A stretch of 64,000 nt of DNA from Ophiosphaerella korrae (Eukaryota; Ascomycota; Dothideomycetes; Pleosporales; Phaeosphaeriaceae). The position numbers and the translations under genes are program-made. The stretch spans positions 116,162-180,161 of the forward strand of contig JALNQF010000083.1 in NCBI GenBank assembly GCA_028456385.1, read 5' to 3'. Below the pieces are notes generated by a model. The model saw nothing but the letters and a program-made list of their open reading frames with translations, was not told the origin of the DNA and did no database searches. Below, in pieces: positions 9,396 to 21,087 of the stretch. Each line of letters opens with the position of its first letter. The first letter of the stretch is position 1.

Positions 9396-11270
9396 ATGGC
9401 CAATGACAAACCGTGGGGAAGACGCCTGGTTATCTGCTGCGACGGTACCTGGCAGTCGAGTGTCAGTAGCAAGGAGAATGTGCCTTCTAATGTCACCAAA
9501 CTGTGTCGACTCGTAGCGCGCATCGGCACAAACGAGCAGGGTCAGAAATTCCATCAGATCGTCTACTACGACAGTGGGATAGGGACCGGCAATCTAAGTA
9601 AATCTGAACAGAAACGACAAGGCGGGACGGGCGCTGGCTTGGCGGAAAATGTCATCGAAGCATACAACTTCATCGTCATGAACTACGAACCTGGGGACGA
9701 AATCTTCTGCTTTGGATTCTCGCGAGGCGCATATACTGCAAGAGCGGTTGCAGGCTTGGTTTCAGACATTGGCGTCATCCAGCCGATACACATGCAGTTC
9801 TTTCCAGATCTTTATCGCACGTACATGTCCAACGACGAGGGCATTGAATTCCGAAAGACTGATGCGTGGAAGTGGTTCACCACGGGCAAACTCAGCAAGA
9901 AAGGCGCGGAGATGCGCAGCCGGGGTGAAGAATTCGACCCGAATAATCCAAAGCAGTTAGCGGAAGTTTGGGATATTCGCCCACACGGCGGCGAGCTTGC
10001 TGTTAGCGAAGAGAGTAGGAAAGTAAAGGTTTGTGGAGTGTTTGACACGGTGGGCAGTCTGGGTGTTCCTGACGTGCTTGGTCTTAATCTGGCTCGTGAG
10101 AGAACTAAATATGGGTTTCACAATGTGAAACTGACGGAGAGTGGGTAGCTTGCTAGCATTTGCGGATTGATACTGATTAAGGTAGACATTGAGCATGCAT
10201 ACCAAGCATTAGCTCTGGACGAACGCCGCAAAGCATTCAGACCGACACTATGGTACATTCCACAAGATCTGGTAGACGACCCGCGACGGCCTACGCCTGA
10301 ATTGAAGCAAGTTTGGGTATGCATAGATCTTGGTTATTATTAATCTTAACTAACCCTTCGTTCTAGTTTCCTGGCGTCCATATCAACTGTGGAGGCGGCT
10401 CGGATGATTGCTTTACGGACATGAAGGGGGATAGCGAGAGTAAGTTTGAGATTACGCATCTTATTCGCAGCCCCTCACCCTCAATCAGATCTATCCACCG
10501 CGACCCTGGCCTGGATGCTGCAATGCATCTCCCCCTACCTCGCCATCGACCACGACGAATACCTAAAATACCTCGACCAGTACATGCGCTGGTTGTACCG
10601 CATTCGCTTCGCTTGCACCTACCACCACCCAACTGTGTGGGATGGTGTCAAATCGTATTTACCCAATATACCCTCTATACCCCTTATTTACACTGCTCCT
10701 AGTGACCTCGATCCTCCTAAGCGCGATCCTCCTCACACCCACGAGGATTTCGACTTTGGTTGGGGCGCAGGCGCACTCGTAGACTCATTCGGTGGCATGT
10801 ACTATCTCAACGGTACGCACAAGCGTGTGCCCGGCCACGAATCCGTCGAGACGTATGACGCCAAAACAAAGGAGTATGACTGGAAGCCGTTGTGTTGCAT
10901 TGGGTCGACTAACGAATATATCCACCCGATTGTGCTGCACCGCAGCATTGTGCACGGCTGGGACAAGCACTCGCCGCTCAAGAGTGGATGGAATCGCCAC
11001 AACAAGCGTGGCGCGGATGGTAAGAATCGTTTCTGGTGGTACATGGATGGGGAGGAAGGCAAGCAGGAATTGCCGGAGTGGGCCATCCTGCAAGACCAGG
11101 AGGGTAAGCCTAATTTCGAACGCGCGTGGTATGACAAGTGCGAGAAGACGCCGAAGACACTAGCCGCGCTGCAGAACGACAAGGACTACGGCACAAAGGA
11201 CTTTCTGGCGTGTCTGGACGAGAAGATCGATTTTGGTTTTGATAATCGGCCGCAGAATGAGTGGCCGTGA
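9396..11270 (+). CDS. DUF2235 domain protein (Tle1-like alpha/beta hydrolase)
   Basis: Four exons, 9396-10140, 10186-10316, 10367-10439 and 10489-11270, 576 aa. DUF2235 proteins are alpha/beta hydrolases related to bacterial Tle1 phospholipases and are common in fungi with unknown substrates. Seen: the family's N-terminal VICCDGTWQ block, the YYDSGIGTG block, the nucleophile elbow GFSRGAYTAR (Ser109), and ALALDERRKAF after the first splice. The first intron is ambiguous; donor GTGGGT with acceptor TAG keeps the frame and yields NIEHAYQALALDE. No signal peptide is seen, so it is probably cytosolic. A further intron from 11267 to 11309 could add a tail, but that extension soon reads antisense to the next gene, so the stop at 11270 is preferred. 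It converges on the DUF202 gene with 183 bp between them. Confidence 0.88.
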
Positions 11271-11453
11271 GTGTCAGGCGTGGAGTTTTGGTGTTTGCTT
11301 GATTCCCAGCGAAATTGACGACGTATTATTATCGAATGGCAGACCCTATACTTTCTTTTCTAACTGCACGTTGCTCTTTCAATGCCCTACCCGTTCTCCG
11401 CCCGCTCAATCCCCACCCCCACAACCAGCCCAAACGTCGTGCCAAGCAGCTAC

Positions 11454-12113
11454 CTACATCAGCACGCACTCACTCACTCTCACCCTCCAGACTCTACTCA
11501 CCAGCGTGCTCAGCCCCATAATCAGCACAAGCTCCCACCCCCCCGCCACAACAACCCCCCTTATCAGCGCCCTCTGCTCCTTCCAGAATCGCACAGCCCC
11601 CAGCCCCACAACCACAATCCCCACGCCGAAAAACGCAAGGCTGAGCGGGCGCCCCACGGCGTAGAAGCCGAAGTAGGGGTGTGGCGACGTGGAGTGCTGG
11701 ATGCGGAAGAGCTGCGCTACGAGGACGCCTGTCATGACGAGCGCAAGCGACGTGCGCAGGTAGCCTAGGAACGTGCGCTCGAGGGCTGGAACGTTAGCCG
11801 ACTTTGGGGGGGGGTTTCGGGCCTGGGGATTGGTACCTAGGTGGTCTCTGTGGGCAGAGGAGTCGATGGCTGGGGCGACGTGGGTGGACCAGAATGCGGC
11901 TAGAGGGTTTGGGGTGGGTGTGTTGGATGTGGCGCCGCGGGGTGGCGTGCATGGTTCTGGAGTTTGGGAAGAGGATTCGTGGGGGAGGGCGTGTAGTTCG
12001 TGGGGAATGGGGTGGCGTTCATGTTGGACGGATTCTTCGGAGTCGATGTGTGGTTCACGGTGTCTTGGCGAGTGGAGTGCGGCGGAGGGGAGGTCGAGGT
12101 GGTGTTGGGGCAT
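11454..12113 (-). CDS. DUF202 family membrane protein
   Basis: Single exon, 219 aa. The first half is hydrophilic, rich in His, Pro and Ser, and probably disordered. The second half begins with ALERTFLGYLRTSLAL, the hallmark of DUF202 (YidH-like) proteins and of the C-terminal domain of VTC subunits. It continues with three hydrophobic segments (about residues 137-155, 168-188 and 195-211). The family sits in membranes and its function is mostly unknown; vacuolar association is inferred from VTC relatives. The complementary + strand is very G-rich at 11800-12110. Confidence 0.8.
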   Translation of the reverse strand: MPQHHLDLPSAALHSPRHREPHIDSEESVQHERHPIPHELHALPHESSSQTPEPCTPPRGATSNTPTPNPLAAFWSTHVAPAIDSSAHRDHLGTNPQARNPPPKSANVPALERTFLGYLRTSLALVMTGVLVAQLFRIQHSTSPHPYFGFYAVGRPLSLAFFGVGIVVVGLGAVRFWKEQRALIRGVVVAGGWELVLIMGLSTLVSRVWRVRVSECVLM

Positions 12114-12450
12114 TGGTCTGTTGGGGCGTGAAGGTGCTCACGTTTGGAAGACCTGTAGGCATTTGAGGTGTAGATATATTATAGCTGTGGGCATGATTCA
12201 TGGTGGCGATTGTACCTGGCTAGTTGGAGGTTGCTGAGCTTGTAGTCCAGCAAGCTTCGTAAATGCCAGGGTGAGCTTTCGGCTCGTCGCCCTGCCTGTC
12301 GGCTATTGTCAACGTCCTACATCACTACCACTACCAACTTTCTGACAACCCATGCTTATACCAAAGAGGTGGTGTAAATTCTCGAAAAAAAGGAATGCAG
12401 TTTCCTTTGGCATACTATTGGTAATATTCATATAATGAACTAACCACACT
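12114..12450. other. Intergenic region, DUF202 gene to glycine-rich gene
   Basis: 337 bp without a gene. It holds the upstream region of the DUF202 gene and the 3' flank of the glycine-rich gene, which is transcribed toward it. No repeat or RNA gene is seen. Confidence 0.5.
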
Positions 12451-13771
12451 TTACTTCATGAACTTGCTTGCAATGTTGAGCAGGCCTCCAATACCACCGG
12501 AGCTGCCTCCTCCACTACCTCCGCCAGCATCGCTCTTCATGTAGAACTTGAGCGCCATCTGAGCGGCCTGAGCAACGGCATCCTGCTTCGTAGCCTCTGG
12601 GCTCTGCACATAATCAGCTTTTGATCGAACTCTTCACATACAATTTACTCACAGTCTTGCCCTGAGACTTCTGTTCATCAAAGAGCGTGGCAGCCTGAGC
12701 CATAGCCAACCCAATAAGCTTATTCTGGCCACCCTTTGCGTCCTCACCGCTTCCCGAGTTGAACATCTTCGCAGCTTGCATAGCTGCTGCAGCACCGACG
12801 TTGTTCGAGCTGGCTTGCGAGTCGTTGCCTTGGCCACCGTAGAACTTTTGGTGTTGCTTGACGGCGTCGTCTTCATCGACGTCCTCATTCTTCGCCTTAT
12901 CCTTGTTCAGCAAACCAAGCGCCATGCTGAAGAGGTTAGAGTCGCCAGAGCTACCGGCGCTCGATTGAGCGTGCTGAGCGGCGCCAGACCAGTCATCTGA
13001 ACTGCTGTGGCCACCCCCATACGATGTGCCGGATGATTGTTGCGCTCCGTGGGAGCCCGAATTGCCTCCGTAACCTGCATAGCTGCCGCTTCCAAATGAG
13101 TTGTTTCCTTGGTCTCCGCTGGGTCGGTCATTGTAGCTACCGCTGCCTCCAGTGTTTGAACCGCCGCCAGGCTTGCTGTCGTAGCGCTCGGCTTCTGCGC
13201 GCCTCTGTTCCTCGTTCGAGTTACCTCCATAGCCAGATGACCCACCACTAGGCTTATTTCCATACCCATAGCCGTCATGGCGGTCGTTACTGTTCCGTCG
13301 CTCATTGCCGCCGCCACCCGAGTAACCGCCACTTGGTCGATCGTTGAAGTTGTCATTCCTTCGATCACCGTATCCGCCTCCATCGTGACGGTCATTGTCG
13401 TTCTGGCGGTCGTTACCACCTGAGTAACCGCCGCTTGGATGATCATTACCCCCGCCGTATCCTCCTCCATCGTTGCGGCGTGAATTGTCACCTCCGCCGT
13501 AACCCGAGCTCTCCTGTCGACGATCATCGCGTCTGTTTCCTCCTCCATATCCTGAGCTCTCTTGACGACGGTCATCACGATCGTCGTTCCTACTACCTCC
13601 CCCATATCCCGAGCTTTCTTGACGGCGGTCGTCACGATCGTTTCGCGACCCATAACCACCTCCCTCCTGGCGACGCTCACCACCATACCCTCCCTCACGC
13701 CCATTATTGTCGCGGCGATTATTTCCACCACCGCCTCCACGACCGTACGAATCGTTGTTGTTGTATGACAT
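12451..13771 (-). CDS. Glycine-rich, intrinsically disordered protein
   Basis: Exons 13771-12653 and 12603-12451, 423 aa. Residues 1 to about 240 are low complexity (Gly, Ser, Asn, Arg, Asp, Tyr) with repeated DDRRQESSGYGGG-like units and RGG-like spacing. The C-terminal half is ordered-looking and Ala-rich, with NKDKAKNEDVDEDDAVKQHQKFYGG and two similar blocks rich in A, Q and M (AAAAMQAAKMF and AQAAQMALKF). It ends with a short Gly-Ser tail, GGLLNIASKFMK. This resembles fungal glycine-rich proteins of unknown function (possibly the DUF7721 family); I cannot assign a role. The intron is 49 nt (GTGAGT...CAG). Long open frames on the opposite strand and in other frames are composition artefacts. 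Confidence 0.85.
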
Positions 13772-13788
13772 TATGGGCGTCAAAAGTG

Positions 13789-13891
13789 CTGAAACAGTCA
13801 GTAAATCCCACAGCGTCCTCGAGCAAGACCAGAGAAAAGACACCCAACACCTGAACAAATCGCATCCAAACAGAAACGAAACCCAACTCAC
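13789..13891 (-). other. Probable 5' UTR intron of the glycine-rich gene
   Basis: On the minus strand a consensus donor GTGAGT begins at 13891. A TACTGAC branch point and TTTCAG acceptor end at 13789, 17 bases before the ATG at 13771. Size (103 nt) and signals fit this genome's introns. Without transcripts it remains a prediction. Confidence 0.55.
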
Positions 13892-14568
13892 AGGTTCCGC
13901 CTCGTAGCTACCAACCCTGCACATCCTCCATAACTCCACAACCTAACCCCCTAACAACCCCCAAACATAAAAAAAAGTCGTGCAAACTTACCAATCGATC
14001 GTTACCAAACTTCAAATCAGATCTCTACGTCGATGATGCAGCAGAGACGATACCCCCGATCGACTTTATACGCACGTCGTCGATCCCAGCTGAACGCGCC
14101 GTCTGTTAGCTACCCTGTTTACCCCTCGGGCTACCCCACCAATGACGTATTTCAGCTCCCCGTACCACCAAATTCGCCACACTCGCGCCAGAAACGCTAT
14201 TTGTATTCCATTTGGTCGCGTAGGACGATGCAAGCCAGGATCATGCCACGAATTGAGGTGGTATGTGTAGGTGGCGCGGCTTGGGGGGCGAGAAGGAAGC
14301 TGGCTGGCGAAGAGTGTGGACAGTAGGGCGTGTGCGGTGTACAACATACCAAAAGCGAGTTGTTACAGTCGGAGCATATTTGAAATTGCAATTCATTATT
14401 CGCAGACGAAACAAGGTAAAGTGAGGTATCGTAACCGCCTTAATCGAACAACAAAACAAATACAACATAACAACTTAGTACCGTCCGTCGCGGATCGAGT
14501 CAATCGATCACATGCGGCACTTTACTAACGTGTTTCAATTTACAGCCAAGGAAGCGAATTACTTGTCC
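13892..14568. other. Intergenic region, glycine-rich gene to LMBD1-like gene
   Basis: About 680 bp holding the promoter of the glycine-rich gene and the 3' flank of the LMBD1-like gene. An A-rich tract lies at 13967-13976. No gene or RNA is recognised. Confidence 0.5.
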
Positions 14569-16401
14569 CTAGAACAAACCCTGGCCACTTTGCTCGCCAT
14601 TGCGCGACTCAGTCGCACCGTAGGACTGCTTGGAGCGCCCGGTGATGTCCTGCCATGTAGCATTGAAGCGGCGCCCTGTGCTCGCCAGTAGTCCTTCCTC
14701 TTCCTCTTCCTCGAGGTCGCGGTCGATTTGGTCCTGGTCGATCTTCGGGACTCGGAACAGGGTGGTTAGGAAGACGATGAGGTAGACGCCAAGGAAGGCA
14801 AATTGGGCCCAGAAGAGGACGACGCCGAAGAAGGGGAAGTTGATGGTGACGCGGTTGATGAAAGTGCTTAGGACGGACGGCGTGCAGACGTTTTGGGCGG
14901 CGGGGTTCTTGGCGAGCTCGCTGCAGGGCTTGATGAGGTCTTTGTGTTCTGTGCAATCGGGCTGCTCATCGATAGAGTTGGTGTTGAGGTCGCAGTAGGT
15001 TTGTGGGCCAAAGGTAGCATATTGGGGTGCCACTACCATAGCAACGGAGTAGTCGATAGCAAGGGTAATGAGTGTAAGCAAAACGGTAGCCATCAGAAGG
15101 GCCTGAGGTGAAGTATGCCCTTTGCGGATCTTGAAGATGGTGAGCCAGAGGAAGCGAATACCTGCAGTGGCGATGCCGACAATAGATGCTGTGAAGAAAA
15201 ACAGGACCAGGAGTAGGAAAAGAACATAGTCAATGGGAAAGACCTTAGAGGACTTGACCAGAATCCAGTTCAGCGGCTGGAAGATGTTGATGTGACCAAG
15301 AATGTAACCACAGTGAGCTCCACAGACGGAATTCTTCGCCTTGTCGATACCAGTGATCAGCATACTGGTGAACACAACAAGCGCGAAAACGATCAAAAGT
15401 GAACCGCCGATAAGCTTAAGTGGGCGGAATGCGGCTCCAATCTTGATCCATGCTTTGACGATCCAGTGACGATCCTCACCGCTTGATTCGGCAGCAAGGC
15501 GTTCGCGACGGATGAGGGTACGCTCTTCGCGGATGAGAGACTCAAGCTCGCGCCTGTCTCGGGCATCCAGACCATCACTGCGACCTTGATTGCGGCCCTC
15601 AAGCTGCCTCTGACGCTCGCGGTTGGACTCGAGTTGTGAAGCAGTGTTTGCAGCCAGAGCAGGCTTAGAAATGTAGGGCGCAGACTTGATCATAGCCACT
15701 GGCAACATGGCCATGCCAGCGCCGGTATATAGGACGAATAGAAGTGTGCCAATGGTCATAAGGAGACCGAGGGCAAAGGCAAGAGCGCGCTCGCCATCTG
15801 CGCATATTAGCGTTGTTTCAGAGCCGTGATGTGAGAGCTTACGGTTTTCAGAAAGTAGATGCTTGAAGTAGTCGAGGTCTAGGCGCTTGTCGTCCTTGGC
15901 CTGCTTTGCAAATGGGATGAAGAAACCGACGAGGAAGAGCAGTACGACAAAAACAAGGAAGGCAATGGTGTACTTGAAGGCACCCCAGATGCGCTGGCCA
16001 GTCGTCTGCTCTCCGTGCTCGGCCGCGTCCTCGTCATATTCCTCGTACCAGAAGTAGGTAAAGGGAACGACGAGTAGGCAGAGAAGAGCATCTAATGAGT
16101 ATAGTGCGTAGTAGACAATCTCCAACGTGCGCACGATATCATGGACCTTGTCTGGCGTGGCCCAGTCTTTCTTGCGGCCCAGACTTGAACGAGACGTAGA
16201 GGAGACGAGGGCGACGTCCACGGGGATAAGCAGGACGGTTGCTAACAGGGCAAGTGTCGTGAAGATACACACAATGGTAACGGACGCGGCGCGGTCTCTA
16301 GGCTTCTGGTACAAGAAAACAAAGATGGAGGAGATGGCGAGCAGAATGGCAATAGCTGCGGCATAGGCCACCCAGATCAAGCTGGTTTGTATGAGCGCCA
16401 T
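14569..16401 (-). CDS. LMBD1-like lysosomal/vacuolar membrane protein (putative cobalamin transporter family)
   Basis: Single exon, 610 aa. It matches the fungal proteins named probable lysosomal cobalamin transporter (LMBR1 domain). Seen: about nine hydrophobic segments, starting with one at residues 8-31, then a long cytosolic loop (about 260-310) rich in Arg, Glu and Gln, then further membrane segments to about residue 560. The tail is acidic, with an EEEEEEG run. In animals LMBD1 helps export cobalamin from lysosomes. Most filamentous fungi neither make nor use cobalamin, so the name probably overstates the function here; a vacuolar membrane scaffold or transporter is a safer reading. It is head-to-head with CFT1 across 297 bp. 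Confidence 0.88.
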   Translation of the reverse strand: MALIQTSLIWVAYAAAIAILLAISSIFVFLYQKPRDRAASVTIVCIFTTLALLATVLLIPVDVALVSSTSRSSLGRKKDWATPDKVHDIVRTLEIVYYALYSLDALLCLLVVPFTYFWYEEYDEDAAEHGEQTTGQRIWGAFKYTIAFLVFVVLLFLVGFFIPFAKQAKDDKRLDLDYFKHLLSENRKLSHHGSETTLICADGERALAFALGLLMTIGTLLFVLYTGAGMAMLPVAMIKSAPYISKPALAANTASQLESNRERQRQLEGRNQGRSDGLDARDRRELESLIREERTLIRRERLAAESSGEDRHWIVKAWIKIGAAFRPLKLIGGSLLIVFALVVFTSMLITGIDKAKNSVCGAHCGYILGHINIFQPLNWILVKSSKVFPIDYVLFLLLVLFFFTASIVGIATAGIRFLWLTIFKIRKGHTSPQALLMATVLLTLITLAIDYSVAMVVAPQYATFGPQTYCDLNTNSIDEQPDCTEHKDLIKPCSELAKNPAAQNVCTPSVLSTFINRVTINFPFFGVVLFWAQFAFLGVYLIVFLTTLFRVPKIDQDQIDRDLEEEEEEGLLASTGRRFNATWQDITGRSKQSYGATESRNGEQSGQGLF

Positions 16402-16698
16402 GATAGCAGGCGGAGGGTGTGAATGCGTGAAATCAGGACGAATCCACGGGGGGTGGTGGTATTGGATCGGGGCTGGGGGTGGTCGCCTGGCCTGGCTGTG
16501 TACTGGAAGCTACGGCGCAATGACGTTGATGGTCGCAGAGGCTGGGGATCATTGTCAAAGCTCCAGTCACGCCCACCCCAATCCATACTAGCCCTCGACC
16601 TCGATGTCTTTGTGCGCAATCAACACCAGGACAACAAATGCGCCCTGCCTGTTCAGCGCCATGGTAGAAGAACAACACGTAAACTTGTCCCCATCATA
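16402..16698. promoter_or_regulatory. Compact divergent promoter, LMBD1-like gene / CFT1
   Basis: Only 297 bp separate the two start codons, so both promoters must share this space. It is G-rich in the half near LMBD1 (16440-16490). An open frame in phase with CFT1 runs through it from 16423, but family comparison supports the CFT1 start at 16699. No TATA box is evident. Confidence 0.6.
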
Positions 16699-19600
16699 AT
16701 GCAGGTCTACACTGAAATTGCGCCGCCTACGGCTGTCAGCCATGCCATCACTCTTCCCTTTCTCTCTGCGCGGTCCAACAATCTCGTCGTCGCAAAGAAC
16801 TCGCTGCTCCAGATTTTCGAACCCAAGTCCACAGTGACCGAAGTCGCCCCGGGCGCAGGCAACAATGCTGACAATGCAACGGCCAATTTTGACACAGAAG
16901 CGGCAGACGTACCCTTGCAGCGGACAGAGAACACGGCCAAGCTGGTCTTAGTGGGCGAGTTTCCTCTTGCCGGCACAGTCATTTCACTGGCGCGCATAAA
17001 GGCGCTCAATACAAAGTCGAGGGCAGAGGCGCTGTTAGTGGCATTCCGTGACGCAAAGCTGAGCTTGGTGGAGTGGGACCCCGAGACGTACAATCTCCAT
17101 ACAATATCAATACACTACTATGAGAACCCAGACTTGCCCGGTCTTGCCCCTTGGGATGCTGAGCTGAAAGACACATACAACTTCTTGACGGCAGATCCCT
17201 CTAGTAGATGTGCCGCCCTCAAGTTCGGCACCCACAATCTCGCCATCTTACCCTTCAGGCAGCCTGATCTGGCCGAGGATGAGTACGACTCTGACCTTGA
17301 TGGCCCTCAAGACGGCAAGCCTGCACGTGCGAATGCCGCCAGCAACGAGGATACCCACAAGACACCCTACGCATCCTCCTTCGTCTTGCCCTTGACCAAT
17401 CTCGACCCCACGTTGACACATCCTGTCCATCTCGCCTTCCTGCACGAATATCGCGAGCCCACCTTTGGCATTGTTGCCTCCTCACAAGCCACTGCCCCAT
17501 CACTGCTAGCCAATCGCAAAGACATCCTCACCTACACCGTCTTTACACTCGACTTGGAACAAAAGGCTTCTACCACGCTGCTCTCAGTTTCAGGCCTACC
17601 ATACGACATATCGCGCGTAGCCCCGTTACCACATCCAATTGGGGGGGCGCTATTGATAGGAAGCAACAACATCATACATGTAGATCAGGCCGGGAAGACC
17701 AATGGAGTGGCTGTCAACGAATTCGCAAAGGCCTGTACCTCGTTTCCATTAAGTGACCAATCGGAGCTTGCGTTGCGCCTCGAAGGCTGTGCCGTTGAGC
17801 TGCTATCACAGGATACTGGAGATGTTCTGTTTGTGCTGAATGATGGTCAAATACTTATCCTTACATTCACCTTGGATGGCCGAAATGTGTCTGCTATGAC
17901 AATTCAAAAGGTAGCTCCAGACCACGGCGGCCGTCTTCTCAAGGCGCGCGCTTCGTGCTCTAGCAATTTAGGTCGCGGTCGTCTTTTCCTTGGAAGCGAG
18001 GATGGAGAGTCAGTATTGATGGGTTGGACTAGCACATCTAATCAAGTCCGGCGAAAGCAATCCGCGGGGGCACCCACAGGAGAGGATGAAGACACGTCCG
18101 ATATTGACGATGACGAAATGGATGATCTAGATGATGACCTTTACAATGATACCACTCCTGCTGTCAAGAAGGTCACCGCTGCTGCCGCTGAGCCTACAGC
18201 CCCAGGATCATACTCATTCAGAGTTCACGATGTGCTTCCAAGCATAGCACCGATACGAGACGCCGTTCTGCACCCTGGAAAGGATAGCGAGTCTCTCACA
18301 AGAGGCGAAATCATGCTCTCCACTGGTCGTGGAGCAGCCGCTACTATTACAGCTCTGAATCGCGAGTTGCATCCAACGAAACTAGCAGAAACTGAACTCA
18401 CCTCAGCACATGGGGTATGGGCTGTACATGCCAGAAAACAAGCTCCAGTTGGTGTCGTTGCTGAATTTGGCCAAGATGCGGAAGCCAACTCATCTTCCGA
18501 CGTAGACTACGATCAGTATTTGGTTGTGTCTAAAGATGGCGAGGATGGGAGAGAGTGCACAGTCGTGTATGAAGTCAACGGTAATGAACTCTCAGAGACG
18601 GACAAGGGTGACTTTGAACGGGAAGAGGGGTCGACACTAAGTGTTGGAGTATTAGCTCAAGGGACCAAGGTAGTGCAGGTTCTGCAGAGCGAAGTCCGCA
18701 CTTACAATTCAGGTGGGTATTGTATTCTGGAAAGTAGTCTATTCAACGACTGACAACCGTAGAACTCGACATGGAACAGATCATACCTATGGAAGACGAG
18801 GCAGGCAACGAAGTCAACGTCATCGATGCCAGCTTTGCCGACCCATACCTCCTGATAAAACGGGAGGACTCGAGCGTAAAAATCTACAAAGCAACAGGGG
18901 ATGGCGAGGTCGAAGACGTGGAAGCAAGCGGGCTGTCGTCAAGTGAATGGCTGTCAGCAAGCCTATACAAATCGACCACCTTCGCAGAAGTATTTGCATT
19001 CCTTCTTACACCTGAGGGTGGGCTACGTGTTTTTGCTATGTCACAATTAGAGAAGCCTAGCTATGTGGCCGAAGCCCTAGGATTTCTACCGAACTTGTTA
19101 ACAATGGATTACGTCCCACGACGAAGCGCAGCAAAGGCCACCATTACCGAAATTCTAGCAGCCGACCTTGGTGACGCCACCTCAAAGTCGCCTCATTTAA
19201 TTGTGAGTCCTGATTCTTCAAACTAATTGTAAATTGCTAACAGTATGCAGGTACGCACGTCCAACGATGACCTTGTCATATACAAAGCATTTCATTCGCC
19301 CTCTCGCTCACAATCTGATCTATGGACAAAGAATCTGCGGTGGATCAAATTGTCACAGCAACACGTTCCACGTTATTCAGAAGATGCAGGCCTAGACGAG
19401 CAGTCTTTCGAAAGCACTCTACTAGCGTTAGACAACATTTGCGGTTATAGTACCGTCTTTCGACGAGGCTCATCGCCCGCTTTCATCCTAAAAGAGTCAT
19501 CTAGTGCACCGCGAGTCATCGGCCTAAGTGGGAAGCCCGTCAAAGGACTGACGCGATTCCATACATCATCTTGCCAGCGTGGCTTCGCCTATCTCGATAA

Positions 19601-21087
19601 CACTGATACGCTGCGTATATCGCAATTACCATCACATACACATTATGGACACCTGGGCTGGGCAGCACGACCTATGCCAATGGAGGCCGAGGTCCACGCT
19701 CTTGCGTACCATTCCAGTGGGCTATACATCATTGGTACAGGCCTGCCAGAGGAATACACCCTCAATCCAGAGGAAACATTCCACTACGAGCTACCTAAAG
19801 AAGATGCATCATTCAAACCACACGTGGAGCAAGGCATCATCAAAGTCATGGATGAGACGACATGGACAGTGATTGACACATATATCCTCGATCCACAGGA
19901 GGTTATACTATGCATCAAGACGCTAAACCTTGAAGTTTCGGAGACAACTCACCAGCGCAAAGATCTTATCGCGGTTGGCACAGCAATCGTACACGGAGAA
20001 GACCTTGCGACGAAGGGCAACATTCGTATCTTCGAGATCATTACTGTTGTTCCAGAGCCAGATCGACCCGAGACAAACAAACGCCTCAGACTGATTATCA
20101 AGGATGAGGTTAAGGGTGCTGTGTCTGCGGTCTCAGACCTTGGTACCCAAGGCTTCATGATCATGGCACAGGGACAGAAGAGTATGGTTCGAGGTCTCAA
20201 GGAGGACGAGACTCTGTTGCCTGTTGCGTTCATGGACATGCAATGTTACGTCACAACTCTAAAAGCGCTACCAAATACCGGCATGCTCCTCATGGGCGAC
20301 GCATACAAGGGAGTGTGGTTTACTGGCTACACAGTAAGTTCCTTTCATCTCTGATTAATGTTTGTCGAGACAGTACTAACACCCAATAGGAAGAACCATA
20401 CAAAATGATGCTCTTCGGTCGCAGCAAACACCACCTCGAATGCATCTCCGCCGAGTTCCTCCCCTTCGACCAACAACTCCACATTATCGTCGCGGACGCA
20501 GACATGAACCTCCAAGTCCTCCAATTCGACCCAGATCGTAAGCCCCCCACCCTTCCCCCCAACCCTAATCTAACCTTACCCCAGACCCCAAGTCAATGGG
20601 CGGCCTCCGCCTCCTGCAAAAATCCTCCTTCCACACCGGCCACTTCCCCTCCACAATGCACCTCCTCCAATCATCCCTCCAAATGCCTACCACTCCCGAC
20701 TTCGGCGCAACCGCCCTCCCAGACGCCAATCCCACACCCCTCCACCAAATCCTCTGCACCTCCCAATCTGGCACTCTCGCACTCATTACCCCGCTCTCTG
20801 AATCTAGTTATCGCCGCCTCTCCGGCTTGACTACGCATCTCGCGCAGTTCCTCGATTCGCCGTGTGGCTTGAATTTCCGCGCTTTTCGCGTAGGGGATGG
20901 AGAAGGGGGGTGGGATGGGGGTGGAGCTAGGGGCATGTTGGATGGGGGGTTGGTGATGCGGTGGGGGGAGTTGGGGGAGCAGAGGAGGAAGGAGGGGTTG
21001 GGGAAGTGGGGTGGTGATGAGTGGGTTGTTTGGGGAGAGAGAGAGGTGTTGGGTGGGTGGGGTGTTTTCGGGCGGAGGGGGATGTAG
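16699..21087 (+). CDS. CFT1: Cleavage and polyadenylation factor subunit Cft1 (CPSF160)
   Basis: Five exons, 16699-18712, 18763-19202, 19251-20333, 20390-20537 and 20585-21087, 1395 aa, the usual fungal length. Cft1 is the large beta-propeller scaffold of the nuclear pre-mRNA cleavage and polyadenylation factor and helps recognise the poly(A) signal. Seen: the N-terminal [13 protein letters not shown] start, a [17 protein letters not shown] block, an acidic insert near residue 475 ([16 protein letters not shown]), and in the C-terminal CPSF_A region the [19 protein letters not shown] block followed by LQFDPDHPKSMGG after splicing. Introns are 47-56 nt, and the fourth exon junction has a CTAAC-type branch. 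The last 200 bases are very G-rich on the coding strand, giving a Gly-rich end. Confidence 0.93.

Noticed and set aside
11267..11664. Alternative last intron and C-terminal exon of the DUF2235 gene
   Set aside because: Splice sites are usable, but the added protein soon becomes Pro/Thr/Ser-rich antisense of the DUF202 gene.
12907..13740. Long overlapping frame inside the glycine-rich gene on the same strand
   Set aside because: It is a shifted reading of the repeat region; its T/V/A/M-rich product is a composition artefact.
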